A program made the position numbers and the translations under genes. The notes under the pieces are model-generated. The model did no database searches. It was not told where the DNA came from and worked only from the letters and a program-made list of their open reading frames with translations. 19,987 nucleotides of DNA from JANNAT01 sp031422555 (GTDB lineage: Bacteria; Pseudomonadota; Alphaproteobacteria; Rhodobacterales; Rhodobacteraceae), in contig JANPLZ010000137.1 of the NCBI GenBank assembly GCA_031422555.1, forward strand, positions 1 to 19,987, written 5' to 3'. Positions within the stretch are counted from its first letter, which is position 1. Each line of letters begins with the position of its first letter. This document shows, in pieces, positions 13,343-19,987 of the stretch.

Positions 13343-14098
13343 GTGCTTTGGGTTCGGGTGATCTTGCTGGGTCTGTGGGTAAGTGCTGGCCACGCCGCCG
13401 CGCAAACGCCCACCGACCGCGTGCAGGCAGATCAGCCGAAGATTACCGCCATTGATCCGCCGCGCAGCGCTGTGGCGGATCAATACCGCGCCCAAGCCGC
13501 GAGGCAAGGTGTGCAAACCGACGTAACCTATGCCGCGACCCTAAACGGCGTGTTGCGCAGCGATGGCAGCTTCGTGCCACCCAAAAAACCTGCGGCCCCC
13601 AGTAATTACACCGCGCCGTCGCTGTCGGGCAACGTTGCCATCGTGTTGGTGATGGTGGTTTTGCTGGCGGGTCTGGCGCTTTGGCTGCGGTTCGGCGGTG
13701 CGGGCGGCTTGCTGGCAAAAGGGCCGGGCGACATTGCGCAAAAGCCGGTTGCCCCCGAAGGCTGGGCGCTGCCCAAGGCGCAAGACATGGTTCCGGGCGG
13801 CGATGTTTTCGCCACCATCCGGGCGATGGCAGACCGCCGGGCGGCGATGGTTTTGCTGTTGCGCACCAGTCTGATGCAGGCGGCAACCACCAGCGGCACA
13901 AGGTTCGCGCGGTCTGACACCGAACGCGACGCGCTGCGCCGGTTGCCGCAATCCCTGTCGGGCCAACCCATTTTGCGCGACTTGCTGCTGCAGGCGGAAC
14001 TTGCGCATTACGGCGGGCGCGAGGTGTCGCAAGACCTTTTGAACACCTGCATTGACCGCGCCCGCACCTTGTTTGGCCCAAGCGGTGCGCGGGCATGA
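13343..14098 (+). CDS. DUF4129 domain membrane protein (MoxR cluster)
   Basis: A 251-residue protein starting with GTG. The N-terminus MLWVRVILLGLWVSAGHAAAQ looks like a cleavable signal peptide, followed by a periplasmic stretch with Pro-rich parts (to about 93), one membrane segment (SGNVAIVLVMVVLLAGLALWLRF, about 95-117), and a cytoplasmic C-terminal DUF4129 region: RRAAMVLLLRTSLMQA, then RSDTERDALRRLP, and LLLQAELAHYGGREVS. DUF4129 often has many membrane segments; this is a short single-span form. It overlaps the next gene by ATGA (14095-14098). In MoxR operons such proteins probably help tether the complex to the membrane; the specific role is unknown. Confidence 0.82.
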   Translation: MLWVRVILLGLWVSAGHAAAQTPTDRVQADQPKITAIDPPRSAVADQYRAQAARQGVQTDVTYAATLNGVLRSDGSFVPPKKPAAPSNYTAPSLSGNVAIVLVMVVLLAGLALWLRFGGAGGLLAKGPGDIAQKPVAPEGWALPKAQDMVPGGDVFATIRAMADRRAAMVLLLRTSLMQAATTSGTRFARSDTERDALRRLPQSLSGQPILRDLLLQAELAHYGGREVSQDLLNTCIDRARTLFGPSGARA

Positions 14099-15474
14099 GC
14101 GTGGCCAGGCGGTTGTGGATCGGGCCGATGTGGATTGGGCTATCGGTGATTGCTGTGCTGGGTTTGGGCTATCTGGTGTTCGGCTCAAGTGAGGATCAGA
14201 AAACCGACCGCGCGCTTGACCGCTCGGTCATCGGGATCGAAGGGCTGGTCAAATGGCTGCCCGAACAAGGCATCAAAGTTATCCGGTCCAACCCCCGGCT
14301 GACCCCGCGCGCGACCAATCTGTCGCTGCGGATAATGCCGCTGTATGATACCGATTTATTCGCCACCGATGATCTGCCCACCACTTCGGCCGAAGAAATG
14401 CTGCAAACCACCCAGCGTGATCTGGAATGGTGGGTGTTCAGCCAGAAAACCTATGATCTGCGCAGCCTTGTCGTGTTGCCAAAATGGCGGACCGGGTTTG
14501 TCAAATCCAAGGTGGCGCACGAGGTTACACTGATCCCGATGCCCTTGATGGTGCAGGTGATGACCAATCTTTATATGCCGCAGGACGGGTTGGTGCGGCT
14601 TGGCGCCACGATGCCACCTTCGCAACTGTCCATCGGCGATGCGCCTTTGCGCCGCGTGGCCATGTATCAGGCGCAACTGTTTCGTCGCAACACCCTGCCC
14701 GCCCATTGCACCGAATTGCTGGGCCTGCCCGAAGGCGCGTTGCTGATCGACTGTGCGGCGGAAGATGGCAACACACTGGGCCGCGCCCATTACCTGTCAG
14801 ACCCTGATCTGATCAACAACCACGGGCTGTCGCTGGCCGAAAACGCCAGCTTTGCCGCCGACATGATCGGCTATCTGCGCCAGATGGAGGCCCCAGACGA
14901 AGCGCGGCCGGTCTATCTGGACACCTCCGCAGACTTGTTGCTAAGCACCTACGAAGACACCAACGAAGCCCAACCCTATGAGCGCGGCGAAACTGAGTTT
15001 GCGCGGTTTTTTGACTATCCGCTGTCGGTGTTATGGGCGGTGGCGGGCGTTATTCTGGCGCTGGCCGGGTGGCGTGGGGCGCGGCGGTTCGGCCCGGCAC
15101 GCCATCCGCTGCAAGACGGGCTGGAACAGTCGAAAACCGTCGGCATCGACGCCAAGGCCCGCCTGTTGCGGATATCGGGCAATGACGGGCGGATGGTGGG
15201 CGAATTTGTCCGCGCCCGGCTGGACACAATGGCCGAAGCCACTTTTGGGGCCGCTGCCGGGCCTGCATCCGCCGACCCTGCGCATGCGCGGCTGTTCCAA
15301 GTGCTGGCGCGGCGCGACGCCGCCCTGTCGGCGCAATTTCAGGCGGTATCCACTGATCTGATCAGCCGGGGCAGCGCCATGCCGCAACGCGACTTATATA
15401 GTTTGCTGGAAATCTTCCGAGACCTTTTGGAAAGACTGACCCATGGACCTGACCAAATTTCAAAGCCTGATTGA
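14095..15474 (+). CDS. DUF4350 domain membrane protein (MoxR cluster)
   Basis: A 459-residue protein with an N-terminal membrane segment (about 12-30), a large periplasmic DUF4350 domain and a second membrane segment (LSVLWAVAGVILALAGW, about 309-327), then a cytoplasmic tail of about 130 residues. The first part, SEDQKTDRALDRSVIGIEGLVKWLPEQGIKV, matches the DUF4350 opening in which a small periplasmic domain follows the first helix. The tail contains LEQSKTVGIDAKARLLRISGNDGRMVGEFVRARLD, which probably faces the MoxR ATPase. It overlaps DUF4129 by four bases and moxR by 32 bases, indicating coupled translation. Function unknown. Confidence 0.82.
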   Translation: MSVARRLWIGPMWIGLSVIAVLGLGYLVFGSSEDQKTDRALDRSVIGIEGLVKWLPEQGIKVIRSNPRLTPRATNLSLRIMPLYDTDLFATDDLPTTSAEEMLQTTQRDLEWWVFSQKTYDLRSLVVLPKWRTGFVKSKVAHEVTLIPMPLMVQVMTNLYMPQDGLVRLGATMPPSQLSIGDAPLRRVAMYQAQLFRRNTLPAHCTELLGLPEGALLIDCAAEDGNTLGRAHYLSDPDLINNHGLSLAENASFAADMIGYLRQMEAPDEARPVYLDTSADLLLSTYEDTNEAQPYERGETEFARFFDYPLSVLWAVAGVILALAGWRGARRFGPARHPLQDGLEQSKTVGIDAKARLLRISGNDGRMVGEFVRARLDTMAEATFGAAAGPASADPAHARLFQVLARRDAALSAQFQAVSTDLISRGSAMPQRDLYSLLEIFRDLLERLTHGPDQISKPD

Positions 15475-16399
15475 AACCGTGCGCGCCGAAATCGGGCGCG
15501 CGGTGCAAGGCCAGGATGCCTTGATTGATTTGCTGCTGGTCAGCGTGTTCGCGCGCGGCCACTGCATTGTCGAAGGCCCGCCCGGCACCGCCAAAACCCT
15601 GTTGGCCCGGTCGGTTGCGGCGGCCATGGATCTGGATTTTGGCCGCATTCAGTTCACCCCCGATCTGATGCCGGGCGATGTTTTGGGGGTGAACCTGTTC
15701 AACTTTCAGACCAACGCCTTCGCGCTGACCAAAGGGCCGATCTTTTGCGACATCTTGCTGGCAGATGAAATCAACCGCGCGCCACCGAAAACCCAGTCGG
15801 CGCTGTTGCAGGCGATGAACGAACGCATGGTGACACTTGACGGCACCGATCATTCGCTGGGCCGCAACTTCTTTGTCATCGCCACGCAAAACCCGATTGA
15901 GCAGCAAGGCACCTATCCGCTGCCCGAAGCGCAGTTGGACCGGTTCTTGTTCAAGCTGGTGGTGGATTTTCCGGATCGTGACGCCGAGATTGACATTCTG
16001 ACCCGCCACGCCAGCCAACCGCTGGAATTTGAAGCCCGCAGCGCAGGCATTCAAAAAGTGCTGTCGGCGCAGGATCTGGTCGATGGCCGGGCCTTGGTCG
16101 ATGGCATAAGGCTTGATCCGTCGATCCTGATTTATATCGTCGATCTGGTCCGGGCAACGCGCAATGATCCCGATATCCTGCATGGTGCGTCCACCCGCGC
16201 GGCCGACGCGCTGGCGGGGGCGGTGCGCGCCCGCGCAGCGGTTGAGGGGCGCGATTACGGTTTGCCCGATGATGTGCAGGCACTGTTGTTGCCATGCTTG
16301 CGCCACCGCATCGTGCTGGGGCCAAGTGCCGAGATTGAGGGACGGGTCGCCATCGACGTGTTGCGCAATATCGTGAACCGTATCGACGCGCCCCGGTAG
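15443..16399 (+). CDS. MoxR family AAA+ ATPase
   Basis: AAA+ ATPase of the MoxR group, cytoplasmic, thought to act as a chaperone that remodels or matures protein complexes together with VWA-domain partners (as CbbQ/CbbO, NorQ/NorD and RavA/ViaA do). The 318 residues show Walker A GPPGTAKT (45-52, Lys51), the MoxR loop FTPDLMPGDVLG (71-82), Walker B ILLADEINR (104-112, Asp108/Glu109), RAPPKTQSALLQAMNE, sensor-1 FVIATQNP, and LPEAQLDRFLFK with the candidate arginine finger. The C-terminal lid domain runs from about 205. The ATG at 15443 overlaps the preceding gene by 32 bases. It is followed directly by the DUF58 gene, the standard partner. Confidence 0.95.
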   Translation: MDLTKFQSLIETVRAEIGRAVQGQDALIDLLLVSVFARGHCIVEGPPGTAKTLLARSVAAAMDLDFGRIQFTPDLMPGDVLGVNLFNFQTNAFALTKGPIFCDILLADEINRAPPKTQSALLQAMNERMVTLDGTDHSLGRNFFVIATQNPIEQQGTYPLPEAQLDRFLFKLVVDFPDRDAEIDILTRHASQPLEFEARSAGIQKVLSAQDLVDGRALVDGIRLDPSILIYIVDLVRATRNDPDILHGASTRAADALAGAVRARAAVEGRDYGLPDDVQALLLPCLRHRIVLGPSAEIEGRVAIDVLRNIVNRIDAPR

Positions 16400-17713
16400 A
16401 TGCGCCCGTCGCCGCGCCTGTTGACGGTGGCCTTGCTGTTGGCCGCGCTGACCACCTTGATGGTGCTGTTGCAGCCCGATGCGCAGGTGGCGGTGGTGGC
16501 GTTATGGGCGCTGTTTGCCATCGCGGGTTTGGGCGATCTGTTGGCGTCAACGCCGGCCAAGCATCTTGACGTGATCGTGGCCGCGCCAAAACTGGGCTAC
16601 AGCGGCGGCACGGCCCGGTTGGTGGCGCAGATTACCGCGCGCAAGTCCATTTTGCCGCTGGGGTTGGTGGCGCGGCTTGATCTGGACGCGGCACTGGGTG
16701 ATGGCAACTTGCCGCCCCCTGCCCGCACCGATGACAACCGCCGCGCGGCCACCGCCATTGATCTGGCACTGGCGCGGCGCGGCGTGCATGCCATCCGCAG
16801 CATCGCGCTGCAATGGCACTCACGGCTGGGGTTGTTTGAAATCATCGGCACCTGGCCGTTGAACCATGCGCTGAACGTGGTGCCCGATATCACGCCGGTG
16901 TTGTCGGGTCAGATACAAACCCGCATGTTGCCCCTGACCGAGGGCATAAAGGACATGCAGCTGCGCGGACAGGGATCGGAATTTCACCAGTTGCGCGATT
17001 TCACCACCGGCATGGACCCGCGCAGTATTGACTGGAAACGTTCCGCCCGGATGCGCAGCATGGTGGCCCGCGAAACCCGGGCCGAACGCAACCACCAGAT
17101 CATGCTGTGTCTGGACAGTGGCCATCTGATGACCGAACGCATCGCCGGGCTGTCCAAACTTGACCGCGCGATCAACGCCGCCTTGGCGCTGGCTTGGGCG
17201 GGGGGCCTGGGCGGCGATCAGGTGGGGATGTTCAGCTTTGACAGCCGCCCGCGGGTGTTTGTGCCGCCCGCACCGGGCCGCGCCGCCTTTGCCCGACTGC
17301 AAGCCACCTGTGCCGCGCTGAAATATGAAAGCGTCGAAACCAACCACACCTTGGGGCTGACACATCTGTCGGGCAAACTGGCGCGGCGGTCGTTGATCAT
17401 CGTGTTTTCCGATTTTGTCGACAGCATCACCGCTGAATTGATGGTGGAAAACATGACCGTCCTGAACCGCCGTCATCTGGTGCTGTTCGTGGCGCTGCGC
17501 GATCCGGCGCTGGCTGCACTGGCGCAGCCCGCGGTGGTTTCGCTGGACGCCGTGGCACGGTCGGTCGCCGCCACCCAACTGCTGCAAGAGCGCCGCGACG
17601 TGCTGGACCGGCTGTCGCGGCTGGGGGTGATCTGCCTTGATACCACGCCCGAGGCACTGACCGGTGCGCTGATTTCGCGCTATATCGACATCAAATCCCG
17701 AGAATTGATATGA
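16400..17713 (+). CDS. DUF58 domain protein (VWA-like partner of MoxR)
   Basis: A 437-residue protein with two N-terminal membrane segments (about 7-24 and 30-50), a beta-rich middle region, the DUF58 hallmark GSEFHQLRDFTTGMDPRSID with WKRSARM following (about 192-217), and a VWA-like domain from about 230. The MIDAS line reads LCLDSGHLM (Asp239), so the second serine of DxSxS is missing, while VIIVFSDFVDS supplies a later acidic strand. It starts immediately after the moxR stop with no gap, so it relies on coupled translation. It ends in a four-base overlap with the SpoIIM-like gene. DUF58 proteins are the usual MoxR partners; their exact function is not known. Confidence 0.92.
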   Translation: MRPSPRLLTVALLLAALTTLMVLLQPDAQVAVVALWALFAIAGLGDLLASTPAKHLDVIVAAPKLGYSGGTARLVAQITARKSILPLGLVARLDLDAALGDGNLPPPARTDDNRRAATAIDLALARRGVHAIRSIALQWHSRLGLFEIIGTWPLNHALNVVPDITPVLSGQIQTRMLPLTEGIKDMQLRGQGSEFHQLRDFTTGMDPRSIDWKRSARMRSMVARETRAERNHQIMLCLDSGHLMTERIAGLSKLDRAINAALALAWAGGLGGDQVGMFSFDSRPRVFVPPAPGRAAFARLQATCAALKYESVETNHTLGLTHLSGKLARRSLIIVFSDFVDSITAELMVENMTVLNRRHLVLFVALRDPALAALAQPAVVSLDAVARSVAATQLLQERRDVLDRLSRLGVICLDTTPEALTGALISRYIDIKSRELI

Positions 17714-18741
17714 CCCCGATGCCCCCCACCGATCTGCTGCGCCCCGATCTTTTGCGGTCGGCCCGGTTTCGCGCCGAACGCGAGGCCAGTTGGCAATTGC
17801 TGGACCGGCTGGTCGCCAAAACCGAACGTTACGGTGCCAAAAACCTAAGTTATGACGAGGCCCGCGATCTGGCCACCTGTTACCGTCAGGCGATGAATTC
17901 CCTAAGCGTGGCGCGCGATATATCCTTGGACCGTGCGCTGTTGATCTATCTGGAACAGCTGTGCGCGCGGGCCTATCTGGTGGTTTATGCCCCCCAGCAA
18001 TCCTTGCGCGGGCTGCTGTCGCGGCTGATCACGCATGGCATCCCCCAAGCCGTGCGCCGGTCATCGACGCCGTTGCTGATCGGGTTTCTGGCGCTGCTGG
18101 TCGGCATGTTTGCAGGCTATCATCTGTATCAGTCGGACCCGTCATGGTATTACACCTTCGTGCCCGGTGACATGTCCAGCGGCCGCACACCGGATGCCAG
18201 TGCCGACTATCTGCGCAGCACAATTTATGGCGATGAAAGCGGCGATGGCGATGAGTTGGGCGCCTTCGCCAGCTTTTTGTTCGCCAACAACACCCAAGTC
18301 GCCATCCTGACCTTTGCGGTTGGCATTTTTCTGGCGGTGCCCAGCTTTTTGTTGACGTTTTACAACGGCCTGCTGCTGGGGGCGTTCTTTGCGATGTTTG
18401 CGTCCAAGGGGCTGGGCTATGATCTGTTTGCGTGGTTGTCGATCCACGGCGTTACCGAAATGTCGGCGATTTGTTTTGCCTGTGCGGGTGGGGCGCGGCT
18501 GGGGCTATGCGTGTTGATGCCCGGCGATCGCACCCGGCGCGATGCGTTGAACCACCATGGCCGCGACGCGGTAAAGCTGGTGCTGTTGGCTGGGTTCATG
18601 TTGGTCTTTGCCGCCTTTATCGAAGGCTTTTTGCGCCAGTTGATTCAGGACCCGGTATGGCGGCTGACCATCGGCTGGGGCTTGGGCGCGGGTTGGCTGG
18701 CGTGGCTTATGCTGTCGGGTCGCAAGGATGAGGCCGCATGA
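17710..18741 (+). CDS. SpoIIM-like (stage II sporulation protein M family) membrane protein
   Basis: A 343-residue integral membrane protein. About 115 cytoplasmic N-terminal residues are followed by a membrane segment (PLLIGFLALLVGMFAGYHLY, about 118-138), a periplasmic loop, and three or four further segments: FLFANNTQVAILTFAVGIF and SFLLTFYNGLLLGAFFAMF are the family's most conserved stretch, and IHGVTEMSAI carries His246 and Glu250, the HG...E motif of the family. Despite the name it has nothing to do with sporulation here; such homologues are common in MoxR clusters of non-spore-formers. ATGA overlaps link it to both neighbours. Possible roles as a membrane anchor or channel-like part of the complex are speculative. 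Confidence 0.92.
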   Translation: MTPMPPTDLLRPDLLRSARFRAEREASWQLLDRLVAKTERYGAKNLSYDEARDLATCYRQAMNSLSVARDISLDRALLIYLEQLCARAYLVVYAPQQSLRGLLSRLITHGIPQAVRRSSTPLLIGFLALLVGMFAGYHLYQSDPSWYYTFVPGDMSSGRTPDASADYLRSTIYGDESGDGDELGAFASFLFANNTQVAILTFAVGIFLAVPSFLLTFYNGLLLGAFFAMFASKGLGYDLFAWLSIHGVTEMSAICFACAGGARLGLCVLMPGDRTRRDALNHHGRDAVKLVLLAGFMLVFAAFIEGFLRQLIQDPVWRLTIGWGLGAGWLAWLMLSGRKDEAA

Positions 18742-19640
18742 CCAAGCCTGCCAAAGTAAAGAAAGCCAAAACCAAAACTGCGCAAGACCACCGGTCATTG
18801 GCCGATTTTCTGCCCCCCGAAGGTGTGCCGATTGCGTTTCAGATTGCGTCGATGGGCGCGCGCTTTGGCGCGCAGTTTCTGGATTTTCTGATCACCTATG
18901 GCGGCTTGTTTGCGCTGTTGCTGTTTATGCTGTGGATCAATGTGCTGCCGGAAACTGCCTTTATCACCCTGTTTACACTGCTGATTTTTATGATCCGGGT
19001 GCCCTATTACATTCTGTCCGAACTGGTCTGGAATGGCCGCACCCTTGGCAAGCGCATCGTCAAAATCCGCGTGATCAGCGCCAATGGCCGCCGCTTGACG
19101 CCGCATCAGGTGACCGCGCGCAATCTGATGAAAGAGGTCGAGGTTTTTATCCCCGCCACGCTGTTGCTGGGCGGCGGCACCGGCGGATGGGTGATCACCA
19201 TCATCACCTTTTTCTGGGTGCTGGGGGTGATCGTGTTGCCGTTCTTCAACCGCAAACGTCAGCGGCTGGGCGATATGATTGCGGGCACCGTCGTGGTGGA
19301 ACAGCCAAAATCGGTCTTACTGCCCGATCTGGCGATTGGGGGCGGCGAGCGTGCGCAGCAATTTACCTTCTTGCCGATGCATCTTGATGTTTACGGCCGG
19401 TTCGAGTTGCAAACGCTGGAGTCGATCCTGCGCGACCCCGGCACCTCACCGACCTACCCTGCGGAACTGGCCAAAGTGACCGAGGCAATTGTCCGCAAAA
19501 TCGAGTTTATCGACCCGGTGTTGCCCGCGGAACGAGCTGCGTTTTTGATGTGTTTTTACCGCGCCCAACGCGAACATCTGGAAAGCCGGCGGCTGTTTGG
19601 TGATCGGCGCGAAGATAAAAACCACAAGGCAGGCGGATGA
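18738..19640 (+). CDS. RDD family membrane protein (MoxR cluster)
   Basis: A 300-residue protein with a Lys-rich N-terminus (MTKPAKVKKAKTKTAQ), then the RDD domain: ASMGARFGAQFLDFLI in the first membrane segment, a second and third hydrophobic stretch (about 74-95 and 150-172), and the conserved ELVWNGRTLGKRIVKIRVIS and KRQRLGDMIAGTVVV. A cytoplasmic C-terminal extension of about 100 residues (from PMHLDVYGRFELQTLESIL) is helical in appearance and not part of the RDD domain; similar tails occur on RDD proteins in MoxR clusters. Coupled to the SpoIIM-like gene by an ATGA overlap, and the last gene of the cluster. Confidence 0.88.
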   Translation: MTKPAKVKKAKTKTAQDHRSLADFLPPEGVPIAFQIASMGARFGAQFLDFLITYGGLFALLLFMLWINVLPETAFITLFTLLIFMIRVPYYILSELVWNGRTLGKRIVKIRVISANGRRLTPHQVTARNLMKEVEVFIPATLLLGGGTGGWVITIITFFWVLGVIVLPFFNRKRQRLGDMIAGTVVVEQPKSVLLPDLAIGGGERAQQFTFLPMHLDVYGRFELQTLESILRDPGTSPTYPAELAKVTEAIVRKIEFIDPVLPAERAAFLMCFYRAQREHLESRRLFGDRREDKNHKAGG

Positions 19641-19731
19641 TCCCACTGCGGTTGATTTCGCGCCGCTCTGCCCCTAAACTGAACCCATCATGGTGATATC
19701 AAACCTTTCGTTAACCTATGGCCCTGTCCCT

Positions 19732-19752
19732 GCCCCGCAGAATTTGCGGGGC
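19732..19752. terminator. terminator-like hairpin after the MoxR cluster
   Basis: GCCCCGCA (19732-19739) pairs perfectly with TGCGGGGC (19745-19752) around a five-base loop, about 90 bases after the RDD stop and 70 bases before the ABC-F gene. No T-run follows on either strand, so termination, if any, would need Rho or pausing. A TTAACC half-site (19711-19716) precedes it but lacks a good partner for a CtrA site. Confidence 0.45.
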
Positions 19753-19823
19753 TGACCCGCCGTAATCGTGGTCCGCCCTATCCCGGTGCAATCGCACCCA
19801 TCCAATGATATCGGACCTGATCC

Positions 19824-19987
19824 ATGAGCGTTCTTGCCGTCAAATCCCTGTCGCTGACCCTTGGCGCACCGTTGTTTCGCGACCTGAGTTTCAACGTCAA
19901 CGCGGGCGACCGTATCGGCCTTATTGCCGCAAACGGGCGCGGAAAATCGTCGCTGTTGCGCTGTCTGGCGGGGGTTTCCGACCCCAC
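19824..19987 (+). CDS. ABC-F family ATP-binding protein (5' part only)
   Basis: The first 54 codons of an ABC ATPase, cut by the window end. MSVLAVKSLSLTLGAPLFRDLSFNVNAGDRIGLIAANGRGKSSLLR gives the N-terminal strand, the A-loop region and Walker A (AANGRGKSS, with Ala in the first Gly place). The lack of a membrane domain and the layout 'gap-pLFrdlsF.v..GdrigLia.NG.GKS' point to a soluble duplicated ABC-F protein of the Uup/EttA type, which acts on ribosomes. The second ABC domain lies outside the window, so the subfamily is open. Its ribosome site is weak. It is separated from the MoxR cluster by 183 bases with a hairpin. Confidence 0.8.
   Translation, partial: MSVLAVKSLSLTLGAPLFRDLSFNVNAGDRIGLIAANGRGKSSLLRCLAGVSDP

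Noticed and set aside
19706..19716. CtrA site around TTAACC before the ABC-F gene
   Set aside because: The second half (CAAA in place of TTAA) matches in only two of four bases, so only a half-site is present.
1..19987. CRISPR arrays, tRNA/rRNA genes, insertion sequences
   Set aside because: No regularly spaced repeats, cloverleaf-like sequences, or transposase-like proteins with terminal repeats were seen on either strand.

Overview
The window looks like chromosome of a high-GC alphaproteobacterium, most likely Rhodobacterales (Rhodobacteraceae). The evidence is GC-rich codon use, short intergenic gaps, ATGA/GTGA gene overlaps, protein families typical of that order (BioMNY biotin uptake, divergent metR/metF, dprA next to topA), and a CtrA-type site in front of dprA. 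No rRNA, tRNA, CRISPR array, insertion sequence or phage gene was seen. No gene-free stretch exceeds 300 bases.

Layout. 1-3106 (minus): the 5' part of topA, preceded by dprA. 3107-3370: a shared divergent control region with a CtrA-like site and two copies of an 11-bp palindromic motif. 3371-5111 (plus): gabT, a terminator, a small glycine-zipper lipoprotein gene and a very strong terminator. 5323-7206 (plus): the biotin ECF transporter bioM-bioN-bioY. 7218-9943 (minus, convergent with bioY): aroQ, possibly a tiny ORF, a short AMP-dependent acyl-CoA ligase, and a thiolase-like protein that has lost canonical catalytic residues. 10121-12007: metF and its regulator metR, divergent around a perfect MetR box. 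12161-12715: a lower-GC accessory gene resembling Stv-type putative adhesins. 12863-19640 (plus): a DUF805 membrane protein followed by a tightly overlapped six-gene cluster, DUF4129 - DUF4350 - MoxR AAA+ - DUF58 - SpoIIM-like - RDD. 19824-19987: the start of an ABC-F ATPase gene that runs off the window.

How the genes work together. BioMNY imports biotin. The ligase/thiolase pair beside it recalls the Bacillus subtilis yhfU(bioY)-yhfT-yhfS grouping, which hints at acyl-CoA chemistry linked to biotin or its precursors. MetR probably controls metF for methionine synthesis. The MoxR cluster probably encodes one membrane-associated AAA+/VWA-like assembly machine of unknown client. The items most worth a second look are the thiolase lacking its acid/base Cys and water-binding Asn, its conserved-looking link to biotin transport, the foreign-looking Stv-like gene with an HG...C pair, the MoxR cluster, and the regulatory sites upstream of dprA/gabT.
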